Virus record (IMG/VR): IMGVR_UViG_3300025070_000159
Location: 1-29,381 of that record
Source: a virus
DNA length: 29,381 nt
Reading direction: 5' to 3' (one strand)
The notes below the pieces were generated by a model that did not search any database, had not been told where the DNA came from, and saw only the letters and a list, made by a program, of their open reading frames with translations. The translations under genes were made by a program, and so were the position numbers. Positions 6,499-12,766 of this stretch are shown piece by piece. How positions within the stretch are numbered: position 1 is the first letter of the stretch; the number at the start of each line of letters is the position of its first letter.

Positions 6499-6927
6499 AT
6501 GATGAGCATTCACCAAGCAAACCTCGGCGCACTGAGCGGCGGCATCAAACCAAACTGCGGCCCGACAGCAGTCGCAAACCTGATGAACTGGAAAACCAGC
6601 GCCGTCATGGGCATCTTCCGCAAGGAGTTCGACTACGGCCCACGCTGGCAGGGTCGGAGCCGCCTCAGCCAATGCGTCAAGGTACTCAAGTGGCAGTGCA
6701 TGATGCCCAAGGCTATGGGCAATGAACGCGGCAGACTGCCTCGCAAAATGTCGCTCAAGAACTTTGTCGAGATGCACTGCAAGCAGCAGGGCCGGTATTT
6801 AATCCGCGTCGGCGGTCACATCGTCGCCGTTATCGACCAAGTCGTCTATGACCAGCACGAGATTGCACCCATCGCCGAGAGCAAGTGCGCTCGCAAAATG
6901 GTCAGCCACGCATTCGAGATCAAATAG
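6499..6927 (+). CDS. papain-like-fold (C39/transglutaminase-like) candidate
   Basis: The 142-aa product has the hallmarks of a small papain-like cysteine protein: NCGPTAVANLM (19-29) supplies a helix-start Cys20, GRYLIRVGGHIVAVID (98-113) supplies His107 on a beta strand, and D113 or D118 could complete a triad. CGPTA...-GH-x-VAVI is the order seen in C39-type peptidases and related phage proteins. A host-directed protease or an amide-bond hydrolase/transferase is possible; activity is inference. It heads unit 3 and is followed 13 bases later by an HTH regulator. ATG ATG at the start leaves a one-codon ambiguity. Confidence 0.8.
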   Translation: MMSIHQANLGALSGGIKPNCGPTAVANLMNWKTSAVMGIFRKEFDYGPRWQGRSRLSQCVKVLKWQCMMPKAMGNERGRLPRKMSLKNFVEMHCKQQGRYLIRVGGHIVAVIDQVVYDQHEIAPIAESKCARKMVSHAFEIK

Positions 6928-6940
6928 GAGGATACAAACA

Positions 6941-7309
6941 ATGACACCCGAAAGAGTGAAAACAATTCGCCACGCCCTGCGGCGCAGTGACGGACGCAAA
7001 CCAACGCAAAGGCAGGTTTCTAAATTCCTGAGAATGGGCGAGGTTTCCGTGCCGCGTTATGAGTCGGGAGCGCAAATCCCCACCGAGTCTCATGCCTTGC
7101 TTTTGGAAATGTTGACCGACAGGCGCACCGTTGATCGCATAGCGAGAGCGAATGAGCGCGAGGGTATCTTTTCAGATATTGAGCTTCCTCAAAGGTGCTG
7201 GCGCTGTCAGGGGCGTAACACCAAGCTTGAAATGGTTGAAGAGCAGCGCCTTGTCATTTGCCAAGATTGCGATGAGGCTTGGTATGCGAACAGAAAAAGG
7301 CAATGGTGA
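6941..7309 (+). CDS. HTH regulator with C-terminal zinc ribbon
   Basis: The 122-aa product pairs an N-terminal XRE-like helix-turn-helix (about residues 22-60, PTQRQVSKFLRMGEVSVPRY then ESGAQ) with a C-terminal zinc ribbon (C86WRC89 and C107QDC110). It resembles the DNA-binding half of MqsA-type antitoxins joined, in unusual order, to a zinc domain at the other end. AGGAGG lies ten bases before the ATG and overlaps the stop of the preceding gene. It is a candidate repressor of the palindrome-bearing early promoters, including its own. No toxin partner of the MqsR type is visible. Confidence 0.85.
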   Translation: MTPERVKTIRHALRRSDGRKPTQRQVSKFLRMGEVSVPRYESGAQIPTESHALLLEMLTDRRTVDRIARANEREGIFSDIELPQRCWRCQGRNTKLEMVEEQRLVICQDCDEAWYANRKRQW

Positions 7310-7320
7310 AACACTATTGC
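7300..7320 (+). other. hairpin over the stop codon of the HTH gene
   Basis: GCAATGGTG (7300-7308) pairs with CACTATTGC (7312-7320), nine pairs including one wobble, around an AAA loop. It covers the TGA stop at 7307-7309. No T-run follows, so it may protect a 3' end or mark RNA processing rather than terminate. Confidence 0.45.
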
Positions 7321-7381
7321 AGTGCCGGTTCCGCCCAGTATCGAGCGCAGAAAAAAATGATAAAAGAAATAAATAAAGTGC

Positions 7382-7410
7382 TTGACTAATGCTAGGTGAG
7401 TATGTATTAT
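7382..7410 (+). promoter_or_regulatory. early promoter 4 with palindrome in spacer
   Basis: TTGACT (7382-7387), 17-base spacer, TATTAT (7405-7410). Half-sites ATGCT (7389-7393) and AGTAT (7399-7403). Confidence 0.88.
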
Positions 7411-7416
7411 AATGGT

Positions 7417-7440
7417 GTAACAAAGAGAGAAGGGAGTTAC
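7417..7440 (+). promoter_or_regulatory. 5' leader hairpin with SD in loop (unit 4)
   Basis: GTAAC (7417-7421) pairs with GTTAC (7436-7440), extendable to TGTAAC/GTTACA. The 14-base loop AAAGAGAGAAGGGA carries the Shine-Dalgarno. The first stem base is the predicted +1. Confidence 0.7.
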
Positions 7441-7442
7441 AG

Positions 7443-7817
7443 ATGACAAACCAAATCAAATGGAAGCGGATTTTCTCAGGCCGGTATGTCAGTCAATGCG
7501 CTCGGTATGAGCTTGAGTTGATCGAGGAGTACGGCAGGTTCTCCGAGTGGCACATCACGGAGCGTGGCGGCTATGGCGACTTTGTCGGCACATTCGATCC
7601 GGAGTATACCATGCGAGACGCAAAGCAGGTCTGCGAGTGGCACAACCAAAACAACCCGCTGACCGATGAAGAACGCACCGAGATGATCGAAGGCCAGATT
7701 GAAACCGCCAAGAGTGTCTTGGAGTTTTTCAAGAGAAACGACGAGCAGGACTCCATCAAGATTGTCAAAGCCATAATGGACATCGACAAATCGGCACTAA
7801 AAAGAATTGCAGCATAA
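7443..7817 (+). CDS. early phage protein (124 aa), unknown function
   Basis: The N-terminal half looks like a small beta-rich domain (WKRIFSGRYVS, YELELIEEYG, WHITERGGYGDFVGTF), ending in an EYTMRDAKQVCEWHNQ helix. The C-terminal half (76-124) is an amphipathic, charged helical region. No family is recognised. It is expressed alone from promoter 4 with a hairpin leader; promoter 5 starts nine bases after its stop. Confidence 0.86.
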   Translation: MTNQIKWKRIFSGRYVSQCARYELELIEEYGRFSEWHITERGGYGDFVGTFDPEYTMRDAKQVCEWHNQNNPLTDEERTEMIEGQIETAKSVLEFFKRNDEQDSIKIVKAIMDIDKSALKRIAA

Positions 7818-7825
7818 AAAAACAC

Positions 7826-7854
7826 TTGACTAATGCTGGACAAGCATCTATATT
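7826..7854 (+). promoter_or_regulatory. early promoter 5 with perfect palindrome in spacer
   Basis: TTGACT (7826-7831), 17-base spacer, TATATT (7849-7854). Half-sites ATGCT (7833-7837) and AGCAT (7843-7847) are a perfect inverted repeat with a five-base gap, the best form of the operator candidate. Confidence 0.88.
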
Positions 7855-7860
7855 ATTAGT

Positions 7861-7883
7861 GTAACAAAAGGAAAGGGAGTTAC
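7861..7883 (+). promoter_or_regulatory. 5' leader hairpin with SD in loop (unit 5)
   Basis: GTAAC (7861-7865) pairs with GTTAC (7879-7883), extendable to TGTAAC/GTTACA. The 13-base loop AAAAGGAAAGGGA carries the Shine-Dalgarno. The first stem base is the predicted +1. Confidence 0.7.
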
Positions 7884-7885
7884 AA

Positions 7886-8212
7886 ATGGAAAACATCAGC
7901 CACCCAGAATTTCTCATCCGTCGCGGCAGCGTGGCACCGGTCAAGTTATCACCGGCCCGACGCAAGCGTCGCAAGAAGTTCAAGCTCGTGCCGCCAAGTC
8001 ATCTTGGCAAGACATGGGCCGCTCGCTTCAAGAGTGCAGTTTATGTTCGGATGCACTTCAATAATGAGCATTCACAACTGAGCGGTGTGCATTGCATGTG
8101 GTCATTTGTGGGCCGGAAGTGGGTTCACCTGTCAACAGCGCGAGGCACCGTACGGTTCAAAATGAAACGCGCAGACTATGAGCGCATGAAACCAGAGGAG
8201 CTTTCACGATGA
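7886..8212 (+). CDS. basic early phage protein (108 aa)
   Basis: The 108-aa product is strongly basic, with an Arg/Lys cluster at 23-34 (SPARRKRRKKFK) and a predicted beta-rich part around WSFVGRKWVHLSTARG. No named family is recognised. It leads a polycistronic unit from promoter 5; its stop overlaps the next start (ATGATG at 8209-8214). A nucleic-acid-binding role is possible from composition. Confidence 0.83.
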   Translation: MENISHPEFLIRRGSVAPVKLSPARRKRRKKFKLVPPSHLGKTWAARFKSAVYVRMHFNNEHSQLSGVHCMWSFVGRKWVHLSTARGTVRFKMKRADYERMKPEELSR

Positions 8213-8376
8213 TGGAGCAATTCGAATTTGGTGGGGAGACTTATCTCCTCACCATTTACCCCGACGGAGAGATCGAAATGATCGAGCGTCTGGGTGACAA
8301 GCCAGCGGTGATAGAAGAGGGCAGCCGATTGCACCTCGCCATAGCATCCGCATTTTACAACCAAACCAGTCTGTAG
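8209..8376 (+). CDS. small acidic protein (55 aa)
   Basis: The product MMEQFEFGGETYLLTIYPDG... is 55 aa, acidic and probably alpha/beta. The first ATG overlaps the upstream stop (bases 8210-8212); the adjacent ATG at 8212 is an equal candidate. AGAGGAG upstream (8194-8200) is a usable Shine-Dalgarno. Unknown function. Confidence 0.7.
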   Translation: MMEQFEFGGETYLLTIYPDGEIEMIERLGDKPAVIEEGSRLHLAIASAFYNQTSL

Positions 8377-8385
8377 GAGGACATG

Positions 8386-8538
8386 ATGAAAGAGAAAAAC
8401 CCATTCCCACGCGGCAAGGACATCCTTTGGGACAGTGTACGCGCAACCAAATGGGACGCAAAGATGCGTCGTCGCCACCGGCGGCAGCTTGCTTGGAAAG
8501 CATTTAAGGATTATCTAAAAGAGCTTTGGGGAAACTAA
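8386..8538 (+). CDS. small basic protein (50 aa)
   Basis: AGGAGG (8375-8380) overlaps the previous stop and lies five bases before the ATG at 8386; an in-frame ATG at 8383 is too close to it. The product contains PRGKDILWDSVRATKWDAK and an Arg/His-rich stretch (MRRRHRRQLAWKAF). Trp-rich and basic; unknown function, possibly nucleic-acid binding. Confidence 0.7.
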   Translation: MKEKNPFPRGKDILWDSVRATKWDAKMRRRHRRQLAWKAFKDYLKELWGN

Positions 8539-8579
8539 AAAAGCATGATACTGTCGTGCCATTGAAAAGGAGAAATACA

Positions 8580-8792
8580 ATGCACTTAAAAGTTTACTTA
8601 AACGAAAACGGGATTTCAACCTACGCCTTCTCTCGCATCATCGAGGAGAAGACCGGCAGAGCCTTTGACCAATCGGTCATCTGGCGCTGGGCTGCTGACA
8701 AGCAACGTCCGGACTGGGGCAGCATCCCATACATCACTAAGGCAACGGACGGGCAGGTCACAGCAATGGACTTCGTGCCAGAAATTGATTGA
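8580..8792 (+). CDS. Cro-like small HTH regulator
   Basis: The 70-aa product has the layout of a compact Cro-like DNA-binding protein: helices around NENGISTYAFSRIIEE, a recognition-helix region DQSVIWRWAADKQRPDW, then IPYITKATDGQVTAMDFVPE, a form common in phage regulators. AAGGAG precedes the ATG by eight bases. It is the last gene of unit 5 and lies before a terminator, so it could repress the early promoters once it builds up. Its operator is not proven. Confidence 0.78.
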   Translation: MHLKVYLNENGISTYAFSRIIEEKTGRAFDQSVIWRWAADKQRPDWGSIPYITKATDGQVTAMDFVPEID

Positions 8793-8878
8793 GGTTGTAG
8801 TAATCACTGGCTGGATACTGGCGTGGGGTGACGAGAGAAGTCTCAAATACTCGCAACCATTTCCAACAGCACAATTAT

Positions 8879-8917
8879 GTGACGAGGCAAAGAAAACATT
8901 GCCGCCTCACTATTTTT
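8879..8917 (+). terminator. intrinsic terminator
   Basis: GTGACGAGGCAA (8879-8890) pairs with TTGCCGCCTCAC (8899-8910) at ten of twelve positions around an 8-base loop, followed by TATTTTT. It closes the unit that ends with the Cro-like gene. The 86 bases between that gene and the stem contain a small GAGA-GAAG-TCTC hairpin and no gene. Confidence 0.75.
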
Positions 8918-8932
8918 CGAAAGGGTGTTTTT

Positions 8933-9373
8933 ATGTCCAGAATGGCTCGCGCAAAGGGCGCAAATTTTGAACGCAAGGTAATATCAGAGTTGCGGCAAAT
9001 CATGGGTGACATGGTCATTCCGCAAGATCTACGGCGAAACTTGTCTCAATTCCAAGAGGTAGACTTAGCCGACATCGAACTGGAACCGTTCTCCATTGAA
9101 TGCAAGAATTACGCTAAGGGGAACTGGTACCAAAAGGACTGGCTGGAGCAATGCAATCGCGCCGCTGCCAAGTCTAACATGATACCGGTCTTAATATGGA
9201 AATACAACCGGCTACCCATCAGGGTCACGATGCCGATTTATGCGGTCAACTCGGAGTGGGCTGTCGGTCAATCAGACCAATATAGCTGGCCCACTGAGGG
9301 CAACGCGATGTTGCCGGTCACCTTCACCACGCTTGAGGACGCTTGCAGTGTCATGCGGGAGTGGTTGGTATGA
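8933..9373 (+). CDS. PD-(D/E)XK nuclease, resolvase-like
   Basis: The 146-aa product follows the order of small phage Holliday-junction-resolvase-like nucleases: KGANFERKVISELR (8-21) with E13, then D44/D47, then FSIECKNY with E56 and K58, and a helix LEQCNRAAAKSNMIPVLIW. These residues would bind the metal ion and cut DNA. The ATG at 8933 is preceded by GAAAGG eight bases upstream; an alternative ATG is at 8942. The stop overlaps the next start (ATGA). It opens the replication block after a terminator, with no clear promoter of its own seen. Confidence 0.82.
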   Translation: MSRMARAKGANFERKVISELRQIMGDMVIPQDLRRNLSQFQEVDLADIELEPFSIECKNYAKGNWYQKDWLEQCNRAAAKSNMIPVLIWKYNRLPIRVTMPIYAVNSEWAVGQSDQYSWPTEGNAMLPVTFTTLEDACSVMREWLV

Positions 9374-9819
9374 GGCGAGATAAATATGAAAGCCAATCAG
9401 ACCTAGATGGTGAGCTTCGGATTGTCGAGCGCATTAAGAAGAAGTGGAACTGTGGTGCTGTCAAGATGCCCCACGAGTATTATACCGACTTCTTTTTGAC
9501 CGAGACCGGCGACAGCAAGCGGGTCATGGCAAAGGCAATGTGCGAGATACGCTGCCGCAGCCACCGCTTCGGAGCCTTTGACAGCGTCTTCATCAGCCTT
9601 AACAAGGCCAGAAACCTTCTGGAGATGTCCGAGTTCACCGGCCTACCCGCTCTGTTTGTCGTGCAGTGGACTGATCAGTGCGGTTACATCAAGCTCGACC
9701 CGCCGCTGCCGGAGGTCACCATCGGGGGCCGGAACAATATGCGGGACAAGTACGACACCGAACCAGTTGTAAATCTTCCGGTGGCAAACTTCATCAAGCT
9801 CTGGGAGGGGCAAGCCTAA
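9370..9819 (+). CDS. nuclease-fold-like protein, possibly inactive
   Basis: The 149-aa product resembles a recurrent phage family with HEYYTDFFL, then CEIRCR-HRFGAFDSVFISLNK, then TGLPALFVVQWTD and GYIKLD. In relatives as I recall them the EIKxR position has Lys; here it is Arg (CEIRCR), so catalytic function is doubtful. It may be a structural or DNA-binding relative of PD-(D/E)XK nucleases. Start and stop overlap neighbours (ATGA at 9370; TAATG at 9819), so it is coupled to the resolvase-like gene and to the initiator-like gene. Confidence 0.75.
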   Translation: MRRDKYESQSDLDGELRIVERIKKKWNCGAVKMPHEYYTDFFLTETGDSKRVMAKAMCEIRCRSHRFGAFDSVFISLNKARNLLEMSEFTGLPALFVVQWTDQCGYIKLDPPLPEVTIGGRNNMRDKYDTEPVVNLPVANFIKLWEGQA

Positions 9820-10244
9820 TGAGCTACGCCGCAATGGACTGGGTCTGTGAGCAGACGATAAAAGACCCACAAGCAAAGTATGTGCTGCTGATGGTGGCAA
9901 AGCACGTCAATGACCGGTGGCAGGCATGGCCCAGCGCACAGCGTCTTGCCGAGCTTACCGGCCTGAATGAACGCACAGTGCGGCGCAAGCTGGTGGAGCT
10001 AAAGAAAGATGGCTACCTATTTGTCGAGACCAGAAACGTCGGCGGCAGGCAGTCAAGCAACATGATGACTATCCAACGTAAGGGTGGGCAGACAGTCAGG
10101 CGAGGACGGGCAGAACGCCCACCTAATATATCAGAGAATAAAAATAATAGTTCTTCTGTTATTAGGGGGGCAGAAAGTCCACCCAACAAAGAGGGGATAG
10201 ACTTCTCCGCAATGGCGGCAAAATCAATGAGGAAAGGAAACTAA
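9819..10244 (+). CDS. HTH replication-initiator-like protein (lambda O-like)
   Basis: The 141-aa product has an N-terminal winged HTH of the HTH_36 kind: MSYAAMDWVCEQTIKDPQAK, then WPSAQRLAELTGLNERTVRR (37-56) and a wing DGYLFVETRN. Phage replication initiators of the lambda O type often start this way. The C-terminal part (88-125) is low-complexity and charged because its codons carry three iteron-like repeats and an AT-rich block (10082-10184), as lambda ori lies within gene O. The predicted role is to bind these repeats and open the origin. The start ATG overlaps the preceding stop (TAATG). No helicase or loader was identified with confidence. Confidence 0.8.
   Translation: MSYAAMDWVCEQTIKDPQAKYVLLMVAKHVNDRWQAWPSAQRLAELTGLNERTVRRKLVELKKDGYLFVETRNVGGRQSSNMMTIQRKGGQTVRRGRAERPPNISENKNNSSSVIRGAESPPNKEGIDFSAMAAKSMRKGN
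10082..10184 (+). repeat. iteron-like cluster B, candidate replication origin
   Basis: Three elements lie inside the initiator-like gene: 10082-10102 (starts GGGTGGGCAGACAGTC), 10104-10124 (GGACGGGCAGAACGCCCACC plus T) and 10165-10184 (GGGGGGCAGAAAGTCCACCC). They match the reverse complement of the cluster A unit (consensus GGTGGGCAGANAGTCCACCC). An AT-rich block (10123-10164, about 80% A+T) lies between the second and third. Iterons beside an AT-rich stretch within an initiator gene is the lambda ori plan; origin function is inference. Confidence 0.7.
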
Positions 10245-10245
10245 A

Positions 10246-10953
10246 ATGGAAACCCAAAACACAAAAGAAAAGATGACCTATGACAGCCGGATGCAAGTCG
10301 CATCTGAGTTCACGTCAAAAATGTCTATCATGTTTCAGCCGCACGTCAGGCTGAGAGATGAGACAGCAGGTGGCATGTACCTGAAGGAGATATGCGAAGC
10401 CATAAACTCTAGGATGCCATCAGAGATACCGAACCACGAAGTCTACCGAGAAGCCTGCCGAGAGGTGTGGAAGGGTGTCGTTGCCAAACACCGTAGCTCG
10501 TACTGGTTTTCTTTGGCAGATGTGATCTCAGCAACAAACAAAGTCAGTGCCAAGTATCAGGGAATGTATGGAGACAAAAAGAAAAAGGTATCCTACCAGC
10601 ATGAGGCCAGCGACCAAGAGAGCCGACCCCGTGGTGAAGGATGGACTCTCGAAGGTGCTATCAAGCAACTCAAGATGACGGATGAAATGATCGCCCGTGG
10701 AGAGCTTGGCGCATTTGGTTCCACCTTGAGAAAAATTCCGCTCAAGGCCATAGAACGTCTTGGAGGCGACCCGAACATACCTCTACCGGCCCGTGAAGCT
10801 GTGCCAGCAGAACACCTGCCAGATGAAAATGGAAACATAAACATGGACTTAATCAAGGCCGGTCACCAGCCGCCAAAGTTCACGGAGGATGAAGACCTAG
10901 ACCGGTTGTTTGATTTGGGCGGTGACCCGATTCCGGATTTTGGCAATCTCTAG
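10246..10953 (+). CDS. replication-associated protein of unknown function (235 aa)
   Basis: The 235-aa product follows the initiator-like gene by one base (AAAGGAAA precedes the ATG). The N-terminal part is helical (SRMQVASEFTSKMS, YLKEICEAINSRM, YREACREVWKGVVAKHRSSY), ending in a WFSLADVISATNK segment. A charged linker (KKKKVSYQHEASDQESRPRG) and an acidic C-terminus follow. Its place after an O-like gene suggests a helicase loader or replisome partner, as lambda P follows O, but I see no ATPase motif and no diagnostic similarity. Confidence 0.8.
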   Translation: METQNTKEKMTYDSRMQVASEFTSKMSIMFQPHVRLRDETAGGMYLKEICEAINSRMPSEIPNHEVYREACREVWKGVVAKHRSSYWFSLADVISATNKVSAKYQGMYGDKKKKVSYQHEASDQESRPRGEGWTLEGAIKQLKMTDEMIARGELGAFGSTLRKIPLKAIERLGGDPNIPLPAREAVPAEHLPDENGNINMDLIKAGHQPPKFTEDEDLDRLFDLGGDPIPDFGNL

Positions 10954-10969
10954 TATTGCTAAAAAAGAA

Positions 10970-10997
10970 TTGACATGACTATCGCCCTGTGCATAAT
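10970..10997 (+). promoter_or_regulatory. promoter of the recombination operon
   Basis: TTGACA (10970-10975) and CATAAT (10992-10997) are 16 bases apart, 21 bases before the nuclease ATG. It lacks the spacer palindrome and hairpin leader of the early family, so it is probably controlled differently. A DnaA box overlaps the -10 element. Confidence 0.75.
10988..10996 (-). promoter_or_regulatory. DnaA box overlapping the -10 element
   Basis: On the minus strand the sequence reads TTATGCACA, a full match to the relaxed consensus TTATNCACA. It covers most of the -10 hexamer of the operon that encodes a stand-alone DnaA DNA-binding domain 2.4 kb downstream. A single 9-mer can be chance. Confidence 0.5.
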
Positions 10998-11017
10998 GGG
11001 GAAACAAGGGAAACGAA

Positions 11018-11878
11018 ATGGAACAATTATTCAAACCAATACCTGACTACGCCAAGCGTGACGGAGAAATCTGGCTGGAGCATTACTCGCCCAGCGCACT
11101 GGAAACTTCAGTTGCCTATTGGGTGTGGAACTACTGCCACCTCGGCCCGCGTCGTCGTGACGTTCCGATTGGCGCACCAGCACCAGCCGGAGGCGCAGCG
11201 CATGATGCCATCCAAGCTGTCGTCTGTGACAATGTAAACATAGATGACGCCGTGGCTGAGGCACAACAGCGCATGATGGATCACAACCCCAAGAACGAAC
11301 TTGACGCGACAAAGGTTCAGCGTTACATCGACGAGATGGGTGCGATGGTCTACAACGGCGTTGAGGCTATGACCCATTTTGGAGATATTGAAAAAAAGAA
11401 AGAACAGGTACTGGGTTATGAACATCCTCGACTTGACTTACCTATCATTGGTTACGCTGATTTTTGCAGCAGCGATAACATCATCGAGCTAAAGACCAAG
11501 TGGTCTAGGGCTGGCGCAGTTCGCAAGAATGGGAGCAGGGGCTTCTCTGTCCCATCTCTTCCAAAGAAACCAGACGCCGCACATGCTCGGCAGGTTGCGT
11601 TCTACTATGCAGCCTCCGGCAAGATGCCCAGCATTGTCTACATTAGTTCAAACAACTATGTGATTTTCGACGAGACCAACTGCGATGACCTGAAGGTTCC
11701 GGCGCTACAGGCGCGGATGGAGCAGTTGCTGTCAAACGCATTTATACGGCAAAACCTACTCAAAATCAGTAACGACCCCAAGGTCTTGGCTGGCTACTGT
11801 CAGCCGGATTGGAATGATTTCCGCTGGGATATTGGGGATGAATTTCTAAAGGAAGCAAAGGAGCTATGGAAACTATGA
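11018..11878 (+). CDS. RecB/Cas4-like PD-(D/E)XK exonuclease
   Basis: The 286-aa product has the order of RecB-like nucleases of phage recombination systems: HYSPSALET (22-30), H62 in GAAHDAI, D148 in IIGYADF, E157-L-K159 in IIELKTKW, and Q192 in RQVAFYY. Such enzymes resect double-strand ends so that an annealing protein can load; here an ERF protein is two genes downstream. It is the first gene after the promoter at 10970, with AAGGGA as ribosome binding site. Overall length fits the family. Confidence 0.85.
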   Translation: MEQLFKPIPDYAKRDGEIWLEHYSPSALETSVAYWVWNYCHLGPRRRDVPIGAPAPAGGAAHDAIQAVVCDNVNIDDAVAEAQQRMMDHNPKNELDATKVQRYIDEMGAMVYNGVEAMTHFGDIEKKKEQVLGYEHPRLDLPIIGYADFCSSDNIIELKTKWSRAGAVRKNGSRGFSVPSLPKKPDAAHARQVAFYYAASGKMPSIVYISSNNYVIFDETNCDDLKVPALQARMEQLLSNAFIRQNLLKISNDPKVLAGYCQPDWNDFRWDIGDEFLKEAKELWKL

Positions 11879-12129
11879 GTGAACAACCACATGAAGAATG
11901 GGCAGCGGCAGAGGCGCTGGGAAAGATGAACGAAAGGCAGAATATTGTTGAGGGCTTATTAACTCACCCGCAAAAGAAAGCCTTAAACAGAACATTCGAC
12001 ACGTTGTTTTATATTCTCGAAAATGAAGAGTGCGACTTTGACGATGTGCGTGGGGCTTACGAAAGTTTGGTAAACTTCTTCCCCCATACAATTAGAGAGC
12101 ATTGCCAAAAGGTAGAGGAGATAAACTAA
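11875..12129 (+). CDS. small acidic protein in recombination operon (84 aa)
   Basis: A mostly helical acidic protein (EEWAAAEALGKMNERQN, then FDTLFYILENEECDFDDVRG) of unknown function, lying between the nuclease and ERF genes. I chose the ATG at 11875 because it overlaps the nuclease stop (ATGA); an ATG at 11866 would add three residues but sits only two bases after GGAG. The stop overlaps the ERF start as TAATG. Confidence 0.75.
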   Translation: MSEQPHEEWAAAEALGKMNERQNIVEGLLTHPQKKALNRTFDTLFYILENEECDFDDVRGAYESLVNFFPHTIREHCQKVEEIN

Positions 12130-12761
12130 TGGAAAATCTAGCAAAAGCATTATGTGCGGCACAGTCAGAATTTGGCACGGTGCCTCAATCGGGTCACAAC
12201 CCGTTTCACAAATCAAAGTACAGCACGTTGAAAGATTGCTGGGACACGGCGCGTCCGGTTCTGGCAAGGCACGGCCTGTCTGTCTTGCAAATGCCGGACA
12301 CCGGAGAAGATGGTCGCATGTTCTTGCTGACTATTCTTATGCACGAAAGCGGAGAACACATCTCGGCACGTCAGCCGGTCATGGCTGCAAAGCAGGACGC
12401 CCAGTCTTTCGGATCGGCGCTGTCCTATGCGCGGCGCTACGGCCTAACATCAGCCCTCGGACTTGTCTCCGGCGATGAAGACGACGACGGAAACGCTGCC
12501 ACCAATGTACCCACAAAGCAGGCTAACCCTCCCAAATCACAGAAGCCTGCTACGTCCCCTGCTCCCGTAACTCCCTCAAAAGCGGAGCGGGGGACACCCA
12601 ATTCAACCATCGAGGAGCGTGTAAACGCTGCGCCTCACCTCGGTGGATTGACAGCCCTCTACGACGGTTTGAAGGGGGAGATTGAGGCAATGGATGAGGC
12701 CAAGCGCAATGAAGTGCTTGCCCTCTTTGGTAAACGTAAAACAGAACTCACGAAAGGATAA
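12129..12761 (+). CDS. erf: ERF-family single-strand annealing protein
   Basis: The 210-aa product belongs to the ERF superfamily of phage recombinases, which bind single-stranded DNA and anneal complementary strands. Visible marks are the NPFHKSKYSTL segment (24-34), LMHESGEHIS (70-79) and the signature FGSALSYARRYGLTSALGLV (94-113) followed by SGDEDDDG. A Pro/Lys/Thr-rich linker (129-160) leads to a helical C-terminus, as in P22 Erf. The start ATG overlaps the previous stop. It works with the upstream RecB-like nuclease and probably the SSB-like protein downstream. Confidence 0.93.
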   Translation: MENLAKALCAAQSEFGTVPQSGHNPFHKSKYSTLKDCWDTARPVLARHGLSVLQMPDTGEDGRMFLLTILMHESGEHISARQPVMAAKQDAQSFGSALSYARRYGLTSALGLVSGDEDDDGNAATNVPTKQANPPKSQKPATSPAPVTPSKAERGTPNSTIEERVNAAPHLGGLTALYDGLKGEIEAMDEAKRNEVLALFGKRKTELTKG

Positions 12762-12766
12762 TTGAT

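Noticed and set aside
6941-7309. Toxin-antitoxin pair with the upstream gene
   Set aside because: The upstream product looks papain-like rather than MqsR/RelE-like, and nothing in sequence shows neutralisation; it remains only a thought.
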